Of a DNA stretch of 6,259 nt, positions 5,187 through 6,259 are shown in pieces. The translations under genes were made by a program, and so were the position numbers. Within the stretch, counting starts at the first letter, position 1; each line of letters begins with the position of its first letter. The DNA is from DAOOWV01 sp035371485 (GTDB lineage: Bacteria; Patescibacteriota; Dojkabacteria; JAFGLO01), in the NCBI GenBank assembly GCA_035371485.1, contig DAOOWV010000041.1, forward strand, positions 1 to 6,259, read 5' to 3'. The notes under the pieces are model-generated. The model saw only the letters and a program-made list of their open reading frames with translations. It was not told where the DNA came from and made no database searches.

Positions 5187-5468
5187 TTAATAAATATTTC
5201 CAGGATAACCTCTTCTTCTATCTTCTCTTGTTGGAACTTGTACCATATATCCCAATGCATCACTCATACGTTCTATGGCTTTTCTAGGTTGAGGAGGAGG
5301 GCTCCCGGGGTTAGGGGGAGCTCCAGCATGGCTATACCTGGTTTCAGGCTCAAGATAGTCAGAGCACCAAAATATTCTCTCAAATTTAGTTTCCAGGTGA
5401 CCTTGAGGATACATTTCAAGTGTTTTAATAATATCTCTTGATTTTAAATCAGTTATATCTATATTCAT
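5187..5468 (-). CDS. Small protein with GC-rich proline linker, unknown
   Basis: A 93-residue protein with no family match I can name. Residues 1-45 look globular (DITDLKSRDIIKTLEM, then ERIFWCSDYLEPE). Residues 49-62 are a Pro/Gly linker (GAPPNPGSPPPQP), and 63-93 form a basic tail (RKAIERMSDALG, then REDRRRGYPG). The linker is encoded by a strikingly GC-rich stretch in an otherwise AT-rich gene. The start is firm: SD AAGGAG at 5482-5477 lies 8 nt before the ATG, and the ATG overlaps the upstream TGA (ATGA). One base separates its stop from the next start. It may be a two-domain adaptor, but nothing shows a function. Confidence 0.75.
   Translation of the reverse strand: MNIDITDLKSRDIIKTLEMYPQGHLETKFERIFWCSDYLEPETRYSHAGAPPNPGSPPPQPRKAIERMSDALGYMVQVPTREDRRRGYPGNIY
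5291..5330 (-). other. GC-rich island with hairpin potential inside a coding region
   Basis: About 40 bp of mostly G/C within a roughly 30% GC window. GCTCCC (5301-5306) can pair with GGGAGC (5316-5321), extended by a G-T wobble and a G-C pair, with a 9-nt loop. It encodes the proline linker of the 93-residue protein on the minus strand (codons CCC, CCT, CCG-like runs). Confidence 0.5.
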
Positions 5469-5611
5469 TGTCTTTTCTCCTTCTTTTTTCCTTTAAGTAT
5501 TAATCCTATTATAATCATAACTCCTCCAATAACTAAACTCATTAAATGAAATGGAGGATAAAAAGAAAATAAAAAGATAATTAATCCTGGAATGATTAAC
5601 CAAAGTTTCAT
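5465..5611 (-). CDS. Small two-helix membrane peptide
   Basis: A 48-residue frame encodes MKLWLIIPGLIIFLFSFYPP as a first hydrophobic helix (3-18), a Pro-Pro turn, a second helix (22-39, LMSLVIGGVMIIIGLILK) and a Lys-rich tail (KGKKKEKRQ). It is supported by a strong SD (GGAGG, 5623-5619, 7 nt before the ATG), a 4-base ATGA overlap with the upstream gene, and the same overlap with the downstream gene. The basic tail suggests both ends are cytoplasmic. Candidates are a small regulator of a membrane complex, a holin-like peptide or a minor virion membrane protein; the sequence does not separate them. Confidence 0.7.
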   Translation of the reverse strand: MKLWLIIPGLIIFLFSFYPPFHLMSLVIGGVMIIIGLILKGKKKEKRQ

Positions 5612-5750
5612 TCTTCTCCCTCCATAAAATCAATTATTTCTATATTTCTAATTGCACCATCTTCCCCCAAGAGTATTATGTTTGTTATTTTATGTTCGCT
5701 TTCAAATTCTTTTATAACATCTGGATATATCTTCATTCTTCTTCCTCCAT
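5607..5750 (-). repeat. Repeated stop-start coupling sequence
   Basis: On the minus strand ATGGAGGAAGAAGAATGAA (5750-5732) and ATGGAGGGAGAAGAATGAA (5625-5607) are 19 nt long with one mismatch. Each carries the acidic C-terminus of one gene (MEEEE or MEGEE), the SD GGAGG of the next gene, and the ATGA stop-start overlap. Confidence 0.7.
5608..5736 (-). CDS. Short soluble protein, unknown
   Basis: A 42-residue frame (MKIYPDVIKEFESEHKITNI, then ILLGEDGAIRNIEIIDF and an acidic MEGEE end). It reads as a small alpha/beta unit: a helix, a beta strand (NIILLG), a GEDGA turn and another strand. SD GGAGG at 5748-5744 lies 7 nt before the ATG, which overlaps the upstream TGA (ATGA); the stop overlaps the next start in the same way. 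These two overlaps and the clear ribosome site are the evidence that it is real. No function can be assigned. Confidence 0.65.
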   Translation of the reverse strand: MKIYPDVIKEFESEHKITNIILLGEDGAIRNIEIIDFMEGEE

Positions 5751-6200
5751 TTCTTCTCTTTGTTGTAATTGTGCTTCTATTTGTTTTTTAGTTAAATTTT
5801 CAAGTGTCCTAAGATATTCTTCACTTACTTCTTTGGAATCATAAAATTCATAACCCAACTTCTCAAACATATTTAGCATTGCTTTAATATGCCCTTCTGA
5901 ATCCTCCTGATGTTGTTTTATTTCATCTTCACTCCATAGTGTACACACCCAATCTCCACGAGGATCTGCACTTCTGTCAAAGTGTCTGAAGTTAATAGAA
6001 TCTATAACAACCTCTCTTAGCATAGATAACATAATGTAAGGGGTTTTTGTTTTTTTAAGAAGTTTTAATGTTTTCTCCATCATTGGATGTAAACTAGTAT
6101 CTTCTTCCATTAGTACTTTTAATTGAGGAAGATATACATGAGGAGATTTTCCTTCTTTAAGCTTTAAAGAAATTCTAAAAGGCTTTTCTATTTCCACCAT
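5733..6200 (-). CDS. Charged helical protein, first gene of the minus-strand operon
   Basis: A 155-residue soluble protein with no recognised family. Residues 1-30 look like a beta-containing start (KPFRISLKLKEGKSPHVYLP), 36-72 are helical (MMEKTLKLLKKTKTPYIMLS, then REVVIDSIN), and a conserved-looking Trp/Cys segment RGDWVCTLWSEDE lies at 81-93. From about 125 on it is a Glu/Lys/Gln-rich coiled coil ending in an all-acidic tail (EEMEEEE). No SD precedes the ATG, and the TATA-like box is centred about 28 bp upstream, so the mRNA is probably leaderless, as is common in archaea. As the promoter-proximal gene it could be a regulator of the block. There is no obvious helix-turn-helix. Confidence 0.75.
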   Translation of the reverse strand: MVEIEKPFRISLKLKEGKSPHVYLPQLKVLMEEDTSLHPMMEKTLKLLKKTKTPYIMLSMLREVVIDSINFRHFDRSADPRGDWVCTLWSEDEIKQHQEDSEGHIKAMLNMFEKLGYEFYDSKEVSEEYLRTLENLTKKQIEAQLQQREEMEEEE

Positions 6201-6220
6201 TACTTTTACAAGATTTTCTT

Positions 6221-6233
6221 ATTTTTAAATATA
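6221..6233 (-). promoter_or_regulatory. Archaeal TATA box of the minus-strand operon
   Basis: On the minus strand TATATTTAAAAAT is centred near 6228, about 28 bp upstream of the ATG at 6200. This predicts a start site at or within a few bases of the ATG, so a leaderless or nearly leaderless transcript. No SD is present, which agrees. It is the only convincing promoter for the seven minus-strand genes. Confidence 0.6.
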
Positions 6234-6248
6234 GCGAATATAGCGAAT
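6231..6248 (-). repeat. 9-bp tandem repeat abutting the TATA box
   Basis: ATAGCGAAT on the plus strand (ATTCGCTAT on the minus) occurs twice in exact tandem at 6231-6239 and 6240-6248. It covers the place where the BRE would lie and touches the TATA box, so a protein bound here could block or help TFB/TBP. Further copies could lie beyond the window edge. The repeat is seen; the operator role is inferred. Confidence 0.55.
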
Positions 6249-6259
6249 AAAACTCAATC

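Noticed and set aside
5186..5263. GTG start at 5263 adding 26 residues to the two-helix membrane protein
   Set aside because: There is no SD and a 77-bp overlap with a well-supported gene; ATG 5185 follows that gene's stop by one base.
1..6259. CRISPR array, tRNA, rRNA, insertion sequence ends or att site
   Set aside because: No regularly spaced repeats, RNA-gene signatures, transposase or integrase motifs were seen; the only repeats are short tandem ones near promoters or inside genes.

Overview
This is an AT-rich (roughly 30% G+C by eye), gene-dense window that reads best as part of an archaeal virus, provirus or virus-derived element, probably of a low-GC archaeon such as a DPANN lineage. 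The archaeal call rests on a TTTATATA-type TATA box upstream of a putative capsid gene with no Shine-Dalgarno (SD) sequence, a probable leaderless start on the other strand, and two paralogous small proteins with paired hydrophobic helices that resemble the major capsid proteins (MCPs) of spindle-shaped viruses. No integrase, packaging ATPase, polymerase or replication gene is present. Virus family, host and integrated state therefore cannot be decided here. All family assignments are by eye, without database searches.

Plus strand, 1-3986: a structural-looking module. It opens with a 5'-truncated, threonine/asparagine-rich beta-protein carrying Ig-like domains and three C-terminal membrane helices, a candidate host-attachment or spike protein. 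Two small membrane proteins (1286-1756 and 1791-2105) and a 59-residue zinc-ribbon protein (2107-2286) follow. An intergenic promoter region (2287-2393) holds a 14-bp tandem repeat, a TATA box, oligo-T tracts and a leader without G. It drives putative MCP 1 (2394-2666). A 111-bp spacer with a hairpin separates this from putative MCP 2 (2778-3326), which has the same two helices but about 85 extra residues between them, with sequons and two cysteines. Three small, mostly basic genes end the module (3328-3456, 3458-3631, 3633-3986).

Minus strand, 6259-3983: a compact set of seven genes transcribed toward the structural module, apparently from one TATA promoter at 6221-6233 with a 9-bp tandem repeat just upstream. 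The order is a 155-residue charged protein, a 42-residue protein, a 48-residue two-helix membrane peptide, a 93-residue protein with a GC-rich proline linker, a 186-residue two-helix membrane protein, a 79-residue acidic coiled-coil protein and a 144-residue single-helix membrane protein with a Cys cluster. Every junction overlaps or is separated by one base, so translation is probably coupled. Two of these genes (5608-5736 and 5465-5611) are too short for routine ORF calling.

The two blocks converge tail to tail with stop codons overlapping at 3983-3986, leaving no room for a dedicated terminator. The simplest reading is that the plus block builds a membrane-rich virion (attachment protein, capsid pair, minor membrane and nucleic-acid-binding proteins), and the minus block supplies unknown small proteins, several membrane-bound, under its own promoter.
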